Position numbers and translations under genes: made by a program
Shown here: positions 35,390-44,983 of the stretch, in pieces
How the letters are laid out: every line of letters begins with the position of its first letter
Numbering within the stretch: position 1 is the first letter of the stretch
Notes under the pieces: generated by a model
Seen by the model: the letters and a program-made list of their open reading frames with translations, nothing else
What the model was told of the DNA's origin: nothing
The model's database searches: none
DNA from: Rhizobium sp. PP-CC-3A-592
Lineage (GTDB): Bacteria > Pseudomonadota > Alphaproteobacteria > Rhizobiales > Rhizobiaceae
Reading direction: 5' to 3'
NCBI RefSeq assembly: GCF_003217095.1
Contig: NZ_QJSR01000001.1
Span: 1,030,009 to 1,094,008, forward strand
Length of the DNA: 64,000 nucleotides

Positions 35390-36421
35390 ATGATGGATTA
35401 CGACGATTTCGAAGCATCGGCGCTGACGCGCCCCCTGACCCAGATGGACAAGGCCGCGGCCGTGCTGTTGAGCATGGGCAAGCCGATTGCCGGGAAATTG
35501 TTGAAATTCTTCACGCAGAGCGAGCTGCAGGGCATCATCGCCTCCGCGCAGACGCTGCGATCCATCGAGCCGCACGAACTCGAAATCCTCGTCAACGAAT
35601 TCGAAGACCTGTTCACCGAAGGTGCAGGCCTGATGGACAATGCCAAGGCGATCGAGGCCATCCTCGAAGAGGGCCTGACACCCGACGAGGTCGATGGCCT
35701 TCTCGGCCGCCGCACGGCGTTCCAATCCTACGAAACCAGCATCTGGGACCGGCTGCAGGATGCCGATCCGGTCTTCGTCTCGCAGCATCTTTCCAAAGAG
35801 CACCCCCAGACGATCGCCTACATCCTGTCGATGATGCCCTCCACCTTCGGCGCCAAGGTGCTGCTGCAGCTGCCGGAAGCCGGACGTGCCGACATCATCA
35901 ACCGAACCGTCAACATGAAGAACGTGGCGCCGAAGGCGGCTGCGATCATCGAGACGCGCGTCATCGAGCTGCTGCGCCAAATGGATTCCGAGCGCAACTC
36001 GGTCGGCTCGGTCAAGATCGCCGAAGTCATGAACGAGATGGAGAAGAGCGACGTCGATACGCTGCTCGCCTCGCTCGAATCGATCAGCACGGACTCGGTC
36101 AAGAAGGTTCGCCCGAAGATCTTCCTGTTCGACGACATCCTGCTCATGCCGCAGAAGAGCCGCGTGGCTCTGTTCAACGATATCGCCGGCGACATCATCA
36201 CCATGGCGCTCCGCGGTTCGAGCATGGAGATGCGCGAAAGCGTGCTCGCCTCGATCGGCGCCCGCCAGCGCCGCATGATCGAGTCGGATCTGAGTTCGGG
36301 CGACGCCGGGATCAATCCGCGCGACATCGCCGTTGCGCGCCGCTCGGTCACGCAGGAAGCCATTCGCCTCGCCGCCAGCGGCCAGATCGAACTTAAGCCG
36401 AAGGAAGCCGTCGCCGCTTAA
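35390..36421 (+). CDS. fliG: C-ring switch protein FliG
   Basis: The protein has 343 residues. FliG contacts the stator and the MS ring. The N-terminal domain includes LTQMDKAAAVLLSMGKPIAGKLLKFF. The middle domain has LSKEHPQTIAYILSMMPSTFGAKVLLQLP, matching the EHPQ.iA.iL signature. The C-terminal torque domain has IFLFDDILLMPQKSRVALFNDI and ALRGSSMEMRESVLASIGARQRRMI. I chose the ATG at 35390 because GGAAGGA precedes it by five bases. Confidence 0.95.
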   Translation: MMDYDDFEASALTRPLTQMDKAAAVLLSMGKPIAGKLLKFFTQSELQGIIASAQTLRSIEPHELEILVNEFEDLFTEGAGLMDNAKAIEAILEEGLTPDEVDGLLGRRTAFQSYETSIWDRLQDADPVFVSQHLSKEHPQTIAYILSMMPSTFGAKVLLQLPEAGRADIINRTVNMKNVAPKAAAIIETRVIELLRQMDSERNSVGSVKIAEVMNEMEKSDVDTLLASLESISTDSVKKVRPKIFLFDDILLMPQKSRVALFNDIAGDIITMALRGSSMEMRESVLASIGARQRRMIESDLSSGDAGINPRDIAVARRSVTQEAIRLAASGQIELKPKEAVAA

Positions 36422-36443
36422 CCTGGACGACCCCGAGATCTCC

Positions 36444-36479
36444 AAAGCCCGCCTGCAACATGCGTTGCGGCGGGCTTTC
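36444..36479 (+). terminator. strong stem-loop after fliG
   Basis: AAAGCCCGCCTGCAAC pairs with GTTGCGGCGGGCTTT around ATGC, with one bulged T. It is GC-rich and 23 bases after the fliG stop. There is only a weak T-tail, but position and stability suggest a terminator or 3' stabiliser before flhB. Confidence 0.65.
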
Positions 36480-36654
36480 GCCTTTCGGAATACGTTTACT
36501 TTCCGAAAGGCCGGCTGGACCGACCTTTGCAGGACGGGGAAAAGGCGAGGCTCTTGCCAGACGGCGCCCATCAGCCCACAACATCGGCGACAATGCCAGC
36601 CGGCACGCGACGATCGGCCCCGGCACAGGCGCGATATCGTGAAGGGCCGTTTTC

Positions 36655-37737
36655 ATGTCGGACGATCAGGATAAAGACAGCAAAACCGAATTGCCGTCCG
36701 AGAAAAAGATCAGCGATGCCCTCGAGAAGGGAAACGTGCCGTTTTCCCGCGAGGTCACGATGTTCGCCTCGACGCTCGCCATCTACATCTATGTGGTCTT
36801 CTTCCTGCCGGACGGGTTCCGCACCATGGCCGAAGCGCTGAAGGATGTGTTCGAGCAGCCGGACGCCTGGCGAATCACCACGTCGAACGACGCGTCCGCC
36901 CTGATATCGAAGCTGCTCTGGGCCTCCGGCGCGCTGGTCGTGCCGGTGTTCGTGCTGATGATCGCGTTCGGTGTGGGATCGTCGATCCTGCAGAACCTGC
37001 CGAGCCCCGTCTTCGACCGGATCGCCCCGAAGCTGAACCGGATTTCGCCGATCGCCGGGGTGGGCCGGATCTACAGCCTGCCCGGCCTCGTGGAATTCGC
37101 GAAGTCCTTCTTCAAGATCGCCGTCATCTCCGGCATCGTCGCGCTGACACTCTGGGACGATTTCTACGCGACGCTCGACGCGATGTTCTCGGACCCGATC
37201 ACGATTTTCGAGATCATGGGCCGCGACTTCAACAAGATCATGAACGTCGTCCTCTTTTCGACGGCGGCGATCGCCATCGCCGACTTTTTCTGGACGCGGC
37301 ATCACTGGCACAGCGAACTGCGCATGACGAAGCAGGAGGTGAAGGAGGAAATGAAGCAGACGCAGGGCGATCCTATTGTAAAGGCTCGCTTACGCTCCAT
37401 CGCACGCGACCGTGCGCGGCGTCGAATGATTTCCTCCGTTCCCCGCGCAACACTGGTGATTGCGAACCCAACCCACTTTGCCGTGGCGCTACGCTATGTC
37501 CGGGAAGAAGGCGACGCTCCGGTCGTGGTTGCCAAGGGGCAGGACCTCGTGGCGCTGCGCATTCGCGCCCTTGCGGAAGAAAACAACATCCCCGTCTTCG
37601 AGGACCCGCCCCTCGCACGCTCAATGTTTGCGCAAGTCTCGGTGGATAGTGTCATTCCACCGGTGTTTTACAAGGCGGTCGCCGAACTCATCCACCGGGT
37701 CTACGCAACGAAATCGAACCCGACACGGATGAACTGA
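36655..37737 (+). CDS. flhB: export specificity switch protein FlhB
   Basis: The protein has 360 residues. Four membrane helices lie in the first 215 residues. The autocleavage site is intact: [12 protein letters not shown], with Asn271-Pro272 the scissile bond. FlhB switches export from hook to filament substrates together with FliK. The N-terminal [20 protein letters not shown] and the [19 protein letters not shown] linker are typical. It follows fliG by 233 bases including a strong hairpin, so it may have its own promoter. Confidence 0.95.
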   Translation: MSDDQDKDSKTELPSEKKISDALEKGNVPFSREVTMFASTLAIYIYVVFFLPDGFRTMAEALKDVFEQPDAWRITTSNDASALISKLLWASGALVVPVFVLMIAFGVGSSILQNLPSPVFDRIAPKLNRISPIAGVGRIYSLPGLVEFAKSFFKIAVISGIVALTLWDDFYATLDAMFSDPITIFEIMGRDFNKIMNVVLFSTAAIAIADFFWTRHHWHSELRMTKQEVKEEMKQTQGDPIVKARLRSIARDRARRRMISSVPRATLVIANPTHFAVALRYVREEGDAPVVVAKGQDLVALRIRALAEENNIPVFEDPPLARSMFAQVSVDSVIPPVFYKAVAELIHRVYATKSNPTRMN

Positions 37738-37742
37738 TTGCG

Positions 37743-38183
37743 ATGAAAAAATGCGAATATTCCGAACAGCGCGAAAAGATCGTTGCGGATGCCATCCGTC
37801 CGGTCGCGACCGAACTTCGTCTCATCGATGCCGCCGACTTCATTGCGCTCCTGCGCTATGAATCGCACGGCAGCCTCGCCGACCTGGTGTCGTCGGCGGC
37901 CGAGCTCTACTTCGTTCCGGGTACCGTCAATTTCGGCATTGGCGGCAATTACATGCTGGATTGGAATCGCAATCCGGAAATCGTGCTCGATCTCGAACTG
38001 AAGCCCGATGGCGTCACCGTCTATGCGCAACTCGCGCTGCGCGACAACTCGGCTGCCATCGAGATCAACCATATCGCCTTCAAGAAGCCGTCCGTCGATC
38101 CGGAAGAGAACACGGCGTTCCTCGCCCGCAGCCTGGATGCGGCCAAGTTCATCAAATCCTATCCCACGGCGATGGCCAGCTAA
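37743..38183 (+). CDS. conserved rhizobial protein of unknown function
   Basis: The protein has 146 residues with no signal or membrane helix. It has a mixed composition with ELYFVPGTVNFGIGGNYMLDWNRNPEIVLDLEL and AIEINHIAFKK segments that suggest a beta-rich fold. I do not recognise a family. It starts five bases after flhB, so it is co-transcribed, and converges on visR with 21 bases between stops. A motility link is suggested only by position. Confidence 0.75.
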   Translation: MKKCEYSEQREKIVADAIRPVATELRLIDAADFIALLRYESHGSLADLVSSAAELYFVPGTVNFGIGGNYMLDWNRNPEIVLDLELKPDGVTVYAQLALRDNSAAIEINHIAFKKPSVDPEENTAFLARSLDAAKFIKSYPTAMAS

Positions 38184-38204
38184 AAGCGGGCCGGAACCGG
38201 CGGT

Positions 38205-38948
38205 TCAGCTGATATAGCCGAGGCGGATCGCCTTGGCGATCGCCTGGATGCGGTTGACGGAATCGAGCTTGGCGGTGGCCGCACCCAGATAGGCGTTCAC
38301 GGTGTGCACCGACAGGCCCATCTTTTCCGCGATCTCTTCGCTGATGTACCCGTCCCCGGCCATCTGCAGGCAGCCGATCTCGCGTTCGCTCAGCGCCTCG
38401 GCCGGCTGAAGGCGGCGCTCGTCGGCGGCAAACAGATCGGTCATGACATGGCAGCTGCGGCCGTGGAGATCGAGAATGACCTCGCTGGTCAGATCGAGCG
38501 ACGGCGCCATGAAGGCGACGTAGCCATTGCCCTGCGCGCCGAGACGCACGGGAAAGGCGATACCGGCATAGGGAAGCGTGCGCGGCTTCATGCGGAGCAC
38601 GAAGCGGTCGAAATCGATCGTCTCCGCCGTCTGCCGATTGTCTGCGCCGTTCCACAGGAGGGGCAGAAGCGAGATATCGAGGTGCTGCTTCATCTCGTCG
38701 CCATAGGTCGAGACGACGTCTTGCGTCATCTCTTCCGCCGCCGTTCCCCAGTTGTCGAGAACGCATGTCAGCTTGCGCGACGCCGGCAGGCCGTTTCCGT
38801 TCATTCGGAAGACGGCGAAGTTGCGGGCTTCGATATCCTTCTGCATCACCTGCAGACGGGCGACCAGGGTGGCTGTGCGCGAGGCCCGGGTCTGGCGGCC
38901 GTTGCGGCTGTCATCGCCGCTTCGACCCCCTGGGATATAGATGACCAT
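38205..38948 (-). CDS. visR: LuxR-type motility regulator VisR
   Basis: The protein has 247 residues. With VisN it forms the master activator of the rhizobial flagellar cascade. The N-terminal two thirds form an autoinducer-binding-like domain; the C-terminal GerE-type helix-turn-helix (about 180-240) has LSEREIGCLQMAGDGYISEEIAEKMGLSVHTVNAYL. AGGAA precedes the start by five to six bases. It lies eight bases after visN and is transcribed with it. Confidence 0.93.
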   Translation of the reverse strand: MVIYIPGGRSGDDSRNGRQTRASRTATLVARLQVMQKDIEARNFAVFRMNGNGLPASRKLTCVLDNWGTAAEEMTQDVVSTYGDEMKQHLDISLLPLLWNGADNRQTAETIDFDRFVLRMKPRTLPYAGIAFPVRLGAQGNGYVAFMAPSLDLTSEVILDLHGRSCHVMTDLFAADERRLQPAEALSEREIGCLQMAGDGYISEEIAEKMGLSVHTVNAYLGAATAKLDSVNRIQAIAKAIRLGYIS

Positions 38949-38956
38949 CGGCGTTC

Positions 38957-39754
38957 CTATACCAGGTTGTTTCGGACCGCGCAGGCAATCGCTTCCGAGC
39001 GCGTCTTGGTCGCCGTCTTACGCATGACACTGGTGATGTAGTTGTTGATGGTATTGCGCGAGATGCCGAGAATAAGGGCGATCTCCTCGCTGGTCTTGCC
39101 TTCCGCGATCCACGAGAGGCATTCGAGTTCGCGATCCGTCAGGTCGAAATCGCGTTCCGAGCGCAGCGACGTTTCGCGCGCGAGGCTGGCGAAATAGCCG
39201 GTGAGCAGACCGATGTCGCGCAGGCCTTCCCGCGACAGGATCAGGTCCTGCGGGAAGAGCAGCATCAGCGACAGCCGTAGCCGGCCGATCGAAAAGGTGA
39301 TGGCGCAATATTCGCGGCTGATGCCGCGGCCAAGGACGGCCTCTTCGGGAAGGCGCATGAAGACGGGATGCAGCAGCGACAGGCACTTTTCCTGTTCGTT
39401 GGTCTTGGCATGAAGCCCCTGCATCACCTGGCCCAGCCGCTTGACCACGTCGAAGGGCCAGTCCGAGACCATGACGAAGTCGAGGCCGCTATCCTGCGAC
39501 AGGTCGTAGCGCGCGAGAAGATAATGGCTGGCGCCGACATAATCCGTCAGGGCCGCAAGCGCCTTGTTGAGCTGGCCGCGCGCCGCGTAATCGCCGAGCT
39601 TCTCTAGAAGCTGGCGCTTTGCAGCGGGATGACCGGTCGGGCTTGCCGGCGCCGGCTGGCCCGCGTGAACAGCCAGGCTCGATCCGCCCATCGCCGTTCG
39701 CATCGAGGCGACCGGCACAGGTCGACCCGCAATCTCCGTCTGAAGAGCTTCCAT
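38957..39754 (-). CDS. visN: LuxR-type motility regulator VisN
   Basis: The protein has 265 residues. It is the partner of VisR in a heteromeric activator. The C-terminal helix-turn-helix reads LTDRELECLSWIAEGKTSEEIALILGISRNTINNYI. The N-terminal sensing domain includes HYLLARYDLSQDSGLDFVMVSDWPFDVV. GGGGA precedes the ATG by nine bases; an internal ATG at residue 18 could also be used. Confidence 0.93.
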   Translation of the reverse strand: MEALQTEIAGRPVPVASMRTAMGGSSLAVHAGQPAPASPTGHPAAKRQLLEKLGDYAARGQLNKALAALTDYVGASHYLLARYDLSQDSGLDFVMVSDWPFDVVKRLGQVMQGLHAKTNEQEKCLSLLHPVFMRLPEEAVLGRGISREYCAITFSIGRLRLSLMLLFPQDLILSREGLRDIGLLTGYFASLARETSLRSERDFDLTDRELECLSWIAEGKTSEEIALILGISRNTINNYITSVMRKTATKTRSEAIACAVRNNLV

Positions 39755-40574
39755 GACATTTTCCCCGTGTGGATCCGGTCATGCGATCTGCGCACGCGCG
39801 CTGCCGGGGCAGCGACACGGCCGGGGATCCGCATTCCCCGGCGAGCACACATCATCATGCGAATCACTGTTAAAACTATACAGGCCCGAACTCAAAAAAC
39901 TACTGCCAGCTTATCGGGATTTACTTTTTGTTAATAACCTGAAGTGATTCGTAAATGCAGCATCACAGAACCGTCGCCGACCGTGAACAAACGAGAACAA
40001 ACATATTATCGCATTGTTAATATTCATTTTTCTCAACGGTATTGTAGGCTCTCAGAGCCGGAACCGGAGAGAAATCGCGTTTTTCAGAGCCGCCAGCATG
40101 CTGAAAATGCGCGCCCAATGAAACAAGTGGCGAATCGGATTTGTATTTGAGGGGATCATGTTGCGCAATTGCACCAAAACGATTTCGAGCACAATAGGGA
40201 GAACCCGCAAGCACATATCCAACAACTTTGACAACTATACCAGTTTCTGGAAGAAATTTTCTTGAAGTGACACAATCAATTTTCTCACGCCCGGAGTCGA
40301 AGGGCATCCGCAAGCAAGCAAAGTCGCCTTTCCACATAAAAAAATAACCAAATGGTTAAATAGAGGAATCCCCGGTGCGCCGCGGCGACTCTGGCGACGC
40401 AGACAGGACACTGCGGAAACGATGTGAAGACTCCGGCCATCGTCGCCCGAACCTTTCCAGGCCCGTGGACGGGCAGACGAGCCACCGCCGTTTCTTTGTC
40501 ATGCCACTGTCAGGTCCGAACGAAAAAAAATCCGCCGAAGGGGCGGATTTTTTCGTCTGCTTTGTTTTTTGGCC
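39755..40574. other. AT-rich visNR upstream region
   Basis: This 820-base gap has no convincing gene. From about 39860 to 40370 the composition is far AT-richer than flanking genes. It holds short palindromes (GGCTCT-C-AGAGCC near 40050, CAGCATGCTG near 40096, AACCA-AA-TGGTT near 40350). The minus-strand visN promoter must lie here; TATAGT around 39885 is one possible -10. The distal end contains the fliF terminator. Confidence 0.55.
40525..40553 (-). terminator. intrinsic terminator of fliF
   Basis: AAAAAATCCGCC pairs with GGCGGATTTTTT around a five-base loop, with an uninterrupted T-run on the minus strand, 22 bases after the fliF stop. Confidence 0.88.
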
Positions 40575-42257
40575 TCAGGCGGCTTTTTCTGCGACCCATT
40601 TGCGCAGGATCTTGGCCGCGCGTTCCTCGTTGATCTCGACCATACGCGCCAGCCGCCGTTCCGGGCCCTCCTTGACGCGGCGGTTGAAGTCGCCGCCGTC
40701 TTCGCCGAGGCTGAGCAGGTCGTCCGTGCTGTCGAAGCCGAAATCCGAACCGAAACCTTCCATGAGCGCACCGCCTGCAGCACCCCCCGGGGCCGGTGAG
40801 AAGTCGGGGAGTTCGAGGCCGACGGCCTCGGTTTCCGTGAGGGTGCCCGGTCCGCCGAAGCCCATGGAGCGGGCCAGAGGACGCAGGCCCATCCAGACCA
40901 CGAGGACGGCGACGGTGATGAAGGCGAGGGCGTTGATGATGCCGCCGAGATTGCGCGTCAGCGTTTCCATAATGCTCGGGCCTTCGATCGGCGTGTCGAG
41001 CAGCTGGTTGTTGACGAAGTCCATGGCGGTCAGCGTCACCACGTCGCCGCGGGCCGCGTCGATGCCGACGGCGGATGCCACGATCTTCTGCATGTCGGCG
41101 AGATAGGTGTCGATCTTCGCCTGGTCCGCACCTTCGCCGACCATGGCGGCGACACGGCCGCGATTGACGACGACGGCGACGGAGAGCTTTTCGACCTTGT
41201 AGCTGTTCTTGGTGGTGGCGACCGTCTTCGAATTGATCTCGTAGTTGGTCTGCTCTTCCTTCTTCTCAGCCTGGTCGTTCGACTGCGGGCCGGCGCCACC
41301 GCTCTTGGGGGCTGCCTGCGGCACGTTCTGCTGAACGGTCGCCGCATTGTCCGCCTGCTGCTGGCTCGACTTCTGCTCTTCCTTGGTGACCCGTGTCGAA
41401 CGTTCGACACGCGATTCCGGATCGAAGGTGGTTTCCTGAACCTGCTGCGTATCGGTGTTGAGCTGCGCTGTGACGCTGGAGCGGAAGTTGTCGACGCCGA
41501 GGAAGGGCGAGAGGGCCTTGTCGATGTTCTTCTCGATTTCGCCCTGTACGGACTGGACGATGGAGAGCGACTGGCTCATCGCACCGTTCTGCGGATCGTC
41601 GCCGGAGGCGAGCAGCTGGCCGGCGCTGTCGAGAATGGTCACATCGTCGATGGACAGGCCGGGGACCGACGAGCCGACGAGATGGCGGATGGAGGCGGCA
41701 GCGTTGCGACCGATGGTCGAGCTGGCGCGGATCATGACGGAGGCGGTCGGCTTCTGCTCGGTCTTGCGAAAGCTGCCGCGGTCGGCCATCACGATGTGAA
41801 CGCGGGCCGAGGCGATGCCGGAGATCTGCTGGATGGTGCGGGCGATTTCGCCTTCCAGGGCGCGGACCCGGGTGACTTCCTGCATGAACGACGTCAGGCC
41901 GAGCGAGCCGACATTGTCGAACAGTTCGTAACCGGCATTGGCGCTGTTGGGCAGGCCGCGCTCGGCGAGAAACAGGCGGGCCTTGCCCGTGGTGCCGACC
42001 GGAACCTGAACGCTCTTGCCATCCGTGCCGACGTCGAAGGGGATACCGCCCTCGGCCAGCGCCATGCTGACCTGGTTCAGGTCGCCCGATTCAAGGTTGA
42101 CGTAGAGCGTCTCGTAGGCCGGTTTGTTGACGTAGAGCCCGGCTGCCAGAACGAGCCCGACCGTTACGAAGGCTGCTGCCGCCAGCGCGATCAGCTTGCC
42201 CTGCCCCAGGCTCTTCAAATTTTTCGTGACCGACGAAAGTTGTTCTAACAGATTCAT
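40575..42257 (-). CDS. fliF: MS-ring protein FliF
   Basis: The protein has 560 residues. Membrane helices lie at about 25-45 (LIALAAAAFVTVGLVLAAGLYV) and 440-460. Between them are the periplasmic ring-building motifs, with RARLFLAERGLP and RALEGEIARTIQQISGIASARVHIVMADRGSF. The C-terminal FliG-binding tail contains RLARMVEINEERAAKILRKW. I chose the ATG at 42257 because it gives the canonical N-terminus; 17 residues upstream in frame look untranslated. A strong terminator follows. Confidence 0.95.
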   Translation of the reverse strand: MNLLEQLSSVTKNLKSLGQGKLIALAAAAFVTVGLVLAAGLYVNKPAYETLYVNLESGDLNQVSMALAEGGIPFDVGTDGKSVQVPVGTTGKARLFLAERGLPNSANAGYELFDNVGSLGLTSFMQEVTRVRALEGEIARTIQQISGIASARVHIVMADRGSFRKTEQKPTASVMIRASSTIGRNAAASIRHLVGSSVPGLSIDDVTILDSAGQLLASGDDPQNGAMSQSLSIVQSVQGEIEKNIDKALSPFLGVDNFRSSVTAQLNTDTQQVQETTFDPESRVERSTRVTKEEQKSSQQQADNAATVQQNVPQAAPKSGGAGPQSNDQAEKKEEQTNYEINSKTVATTKNSYKVEKLSVAVVVNRGRVAAMVGEGADQAKIDTYLADMQKIVASAVGIDAARGDVVTLTAMDFVNNQLLDTPIEGPSIMETLTRNLGGIINALAFITVAVLVVWMGLRPLARSMGFGGPGTLTETEAVGLELPDFSPAPGGAAGGALMEGFGSDFGFDSTDDLLSLGEDGGDFNRRVKEGPERRLARMVEINEERAAKILRKWVAEKAA

Positions 42258-42405
42258 TCTGTTTCGCACCCAGTAGCGCACTTCACCGTGCGAGATTGCA
42301 CGGACCAAGCTTCATTGCGCAGTCCCAACATTGAGATCCGATCCAGCCGCATCTGGCGAAAACTCTCGCAAATGCGGACATAGATCCATCTGACCCGTTT
42401 GGAGA

Positions 42406-42424
42406 ATAGGATGCGAAGCTTGCG
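42406..42424 (-). promoter_or_regulatory. flagellar promoter motif upstream of fliF
   Basis: On the minus strand the bases read CGCGCAAG, nine bases, CTAT. One base differs from CTAG. It lies 148 bases before the fliF start. Confidence 0.45.
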
Positions 42425-42475
42425 CGAACTTGTCGCTCGGCCCCGCGAGCGCCAGTATCTCAAGAGATTCTAAAA

Positions 42476-42519
42476 CGGCAAAACGCACCTTCGGCTGAAA
42501 CCGGAGGTGCGTTTTGCCG
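42476..42519 (-). terminator. intrinsic terminator of the che operon
   Basis: Perfect 15-base arms, CGGCAAAACGCACCT and its complement, flank a 14-base loop with a small inner stem. On the minus strand TTTT follows. It lies 30 bases after the cheT stop. Confidence 0.88.
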
Positions 42520-42549
42520 CTGTTTTCCGCCTGGAGACGGCTGTTTCTG

Positions 42550-42939
42550 CTAGAAGGCTTCGAAATCGCCAGCGGCTTCCGTCAGCGGCTGGGAATGGCC
42601 GTGGCGCAGGCCGTTTGCGAGCGACTTCTGCATATCCGCCAGCTTCACCAGGTTCAGCGCCGTGGAGATATCGACCAGCCAGGATTCCGGAAGCGCCGCG
42701 GTGATGGTGTCGATGAACTCGGCCAGCCCGCGCGTCTTCTGGACCGCAAGGTCGATGCCCTGCAGCACCTGGATGCGGTGCGCCGCGTTGGCCTGCGGAT
42801 CGCCGGCGATCTCACCGAGCATCGGCTCGATCCGCTCGATGAGATAGGCGACGTCGTGCAGTTCCGAGACGACACGCATCATCACGTCCGGCAGGGCCTC
42901 GTCCATGTCGCCGGGGTGCTCTTTTCGCTCGCTCTGCAT
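42550..42939 (-). CDS. cheT: chemotaxis protein CheT (possible CheZ-like phosphatase)
   Basis: The protein has 129 residues, all helical. It is last in the che operon, the cheT position of S. meliloti, where CheT has been proposed to act in CheY1 dephosphorylation and to interact with CheR. A DXXXQ motif, DLAVQ (Asp63, Gln67), lies in a long helix and mirrors the CheZ catalytic DLTGQ. The C-terminus ends GDFEAF, reminiscent of the CheZ CheY-docking tail. AGGGGA precedes the ATG. The catalytic reading is an inference from motif and position. Confidence 0.8.
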   Translation of the reverse strand: MQSERKEHPGDMDEALPDVMMRVVSELHDVAYLIERIEPMLGEIAGDPQANAAHRIQVLQGIDLAVQKTRGLAEFIDTITAALPESWLVDISTALNLVKLADMQKSLANGLRHGHSQPLTEAAGDFEAF

Positions 42940-42980
42940 ATGATGTCCCCTGACCGCGCGCCGGACGGCGCGGTTGCTGA

Positions 42981-43535
42981 TTAAAAGAATTCGATCGAAT
43001 TGTCTGCGGGCTTGGGAGCCGGGACCGGGCGCTGCTCCTGGGCCACGGTCTTCTGCGTCTCGACGCCGGTCAGGGCGTATTGACGTGCCCGGCCGGTGAC
43101 CGGCCAGTATTCCAGCTTGCGGCCGTGCTCGCCGCCCGTGCTCTCGCCGACGATGGGGATACCTTCGTCTTGCAGGAAGCGGCGGGCGAACAGGGCGTTC
43201 TGCTCACCGACATTGGAAAAGCGTGCAATGGTTTTGGCGCCGCCGAAGATCTTGGCCTCGAGACGGTCGCGCCGCGCGCCTTTCTTGAGAAGTCCGTTGA
43301 TCAGCAACTCCATGAGATGGACGCCATATCGCGTGGCGTCTCCTCCCGATGACATCGCTTCGGCGGAACCGGGCAGCAGAAAATGGTTGATGCCGCCCAC
43401 GCCTGCCACGGGATCACGCATGCAGGCAGCCACACAGGAGCCGAGAATCGTCGAGAGAACCACGTCCGGGTCCGTGACGACTTTGTACTCGCCCTGGATG
43501 ACATGCACGCGCTTAACCGCAGCGTCTATGGTCAT
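42981..43535 (-). CDS. cheD: chemoreceptor glutamine deamidase CheD
   Basis: The protein has 184 residues. CheD deamidates receptor glutamines. The active-site motif is intact: [26 protein letters not shown] with the Cys and His. Further family segments are [20 protein letters not shown] and AKIFGGA. The C-terminal tail (about 150-184) is Pro/Gln-rich. It overlaps cheY2 by four bases. Confidence 0.95.
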   Translation of the reverse strand: MTIDAAVKRVHVIQGEYKVVTDPDVVLSTILGSCVAACMRDPVAGVGGINHFLLPGSAEAMSSGGDATRYGVHLMELLINGLLKKGARRDRLEAKIFGGAKTIARFSNVGEQNALFARRFLQDEGIPIVGESTGGEHGRKLEYWPVTGRARQYALTGVETQKTVAQEQRPVPAPKPADNSIEFF

Positions 43536-43921
43536 TTGAGTGCTCCGAACACGGCTTCGATCGCCGCCCGCATCTTTTCGATGGTGAAGGGTTTGGCCAG
43601 GACGTTGTTGGCGCCCAGTGCTGCCGCCTTGGTGACGAGGGCACGGTCGCCCTGAGCCGTCAACATGATGAAGGCGGCCTTCTTGGTTGCCGGATTGGTG
43701 CGAACGGCCTGCAGCAGGCCGAGACCGTCCATCTTCGGCATGTTGAAGTCCGAGATCACGAGATGGTGTGGCTGCTGCGCCATGATCTTGGCCCCCTGCT
43801 CGCCATCGGCGGCAACGGTGATCTGCTTGAAGCCGAGCTGCTGGAGCGCTTCGCCCAACAGAAGCCGGCTGGTAACCTGATCGTCGACGATCAGCACTTT
43901 GATTTTTTCGGCGATAGACAT
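43532..43921 (-). CDS. cheY2: chemotaxis response regulator CheY2
   Basis: The protein has 129 residues, a single receiver domain. Phosphorylation site Asp58 ([12 protein letters not shown]), acidic pair Asp13-Asp14 and the Lys near [10 protein letters not shown] are present. In S. meliloti CheY2 is the regulator that acts on the motor. It lies between cheB (stop abuts the start) and cheD. Confidence 0.95.
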   Translation of the reverse strand: MSIAEKIKVLIVDDQVTSRLLLGEALQQLGFKQITVAADGEQGAKIMAQQPHHLVISDFNMPKMDGLGLLQAVRTNPATKKAAFIMLTAQGDRALVTKAAALGANNVLAKPFTIEKMRAAIEAVFGALK

Positions 43922-44983
43922 TTATTCAGTTCCTTCCCTTCGGGTCGCGGCGCATTTCAGAACTTCCTCCCCGATGGAGTTGAGGGGCAGTTGCATTTCG
44001 ACGGCGCCTATTTCGTAGGCCACCCTCGGCATTCCATAGACCACACAGGTCTTTTCATTCTGGCCGAACGTCCGGGCCCCGGCCTGGCGCATCCGCAGAA
44101 GGCCGGAAGCGCCATCGCGCCCCATGCCCGTCAGGATGACGCCAATGCCGTTGCGTCCGGCGAGGTCCGCCACAGAATCGAACAGAACGTCCACGGACGG
44201 GCGATGTCCGTTGACAGGCTCCCGGTCGAGCAGCCGGCAGGTCGGCGCCGACGGATTGACCACCTGGAGGTGACGATCGCCCCCGGGGGCGAGGTAGATC
44301 TTGCCGATCTCGAGCTTGGCACCGTCGAAGGCCTCTTCGACCGTCGGGGCGCAGAGCCGGTTGAGACGTTCCGAAAAGCTCTTCGTGAAGGTGACCGGCA
44401 TATGCTGGGTGATCACCGTCGGCGGGCAGTTCTTCGGAAACTTCTGCAAGACGTTGATCAGGGCCTCCACCCCCCCGGTGGAGGACCCGATGGCGATGAT
44501 CCGGCGTGCGGCCCGGTAGTCGACCGCCGTCGCATTGGTGTTCGCGGCACTCGGTGCTGCGACCTTGTTGCCGGATATGATGAACTTGCGCTGCGAGCGC
44601 GCCGCTGCCTTCACCTTTTCGGCAAGGTCGGCGAAGGGGTGCAGATCGCCCGGCAGGGGCTTGCCGACGCAGTCGAAAGCGCCGATCTCGAGCGCCGCGA
44701 CCGAGGCTTCCGCGCCCTTGTGCGTCAGCGTGGAGACCATGATGACGGGCATCGGGCGCAGCCGCATGATCTTCTCGAGGAATTCGAGACCGTTCATGTT
44801 GGGCATCTCGATGTCGAGCGTGACGACGTCGGGATCGAGATCCTTGATGGCCTGGCGCGCCTGCATGGCATCGGCCGCCTGGCCGACCACGTTGACGGCG
44901 GGATCGGCATTCAGGATGGCCGTGATGAGACCGCGCATGGTGGCGCTGTCATCGACGACGAGGACGCGAGCGGGCGCGGTCAT
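43922..44983 (-). CDS. cheB: protein-glutamate methylesterase CheB
   Basis: The protein has 353 residues. The receiver domain (1-120) has Asp57 in [13 protein letters not shown]. The methylesterase domain (about 160-350) has catalytic Ser in [12 protein letters not shown], His in VITQHMP and Asp in GMGRDGA. The ATG at 44983 overlaps the cheR stop (ATGA); the frame is open much further upstream but only by passing through cheR. Confidence 0.95.
   Translation of the reverse strand: MTAPARVLVVDDSATMRGLITAILNADPAVNVVGQAADAMQARQAIKDLDPDVVTLDIEMPNMNGLEFLEKIMRLRPMPVIMVSTLTHKGAEASVAALEIGAFDCVGKPLPGDLHPFADLAEKVKAAARSQRKFIISGNKVAAPSAANTNATAVDYRAARRIIAIGSSTGGVEALINVLQKFPKNCPPTVITQHMPVTFTKSFSERLNRLCAPTVEEAFDGAKLEIGKIYLAPGGDRHLQVVNPSAPTCRLLDREPVNGHRPSVDVLFDSVADLAGRNGIGVILTGMGRDGASGLLRMRQAGARTFGQNEKTCVVYGMPRVAYEIGAVEMQLPLNSIGEEVLKCAATRREGTE

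Noticed and set aside
40017-40337. 106-residue open frame on the minus strand in the visN upstream region
   Set aside because: No good ribosome site, no family pattern, and codon composition follows the AT-rich DNA. A real gene is not excluded but not supported.
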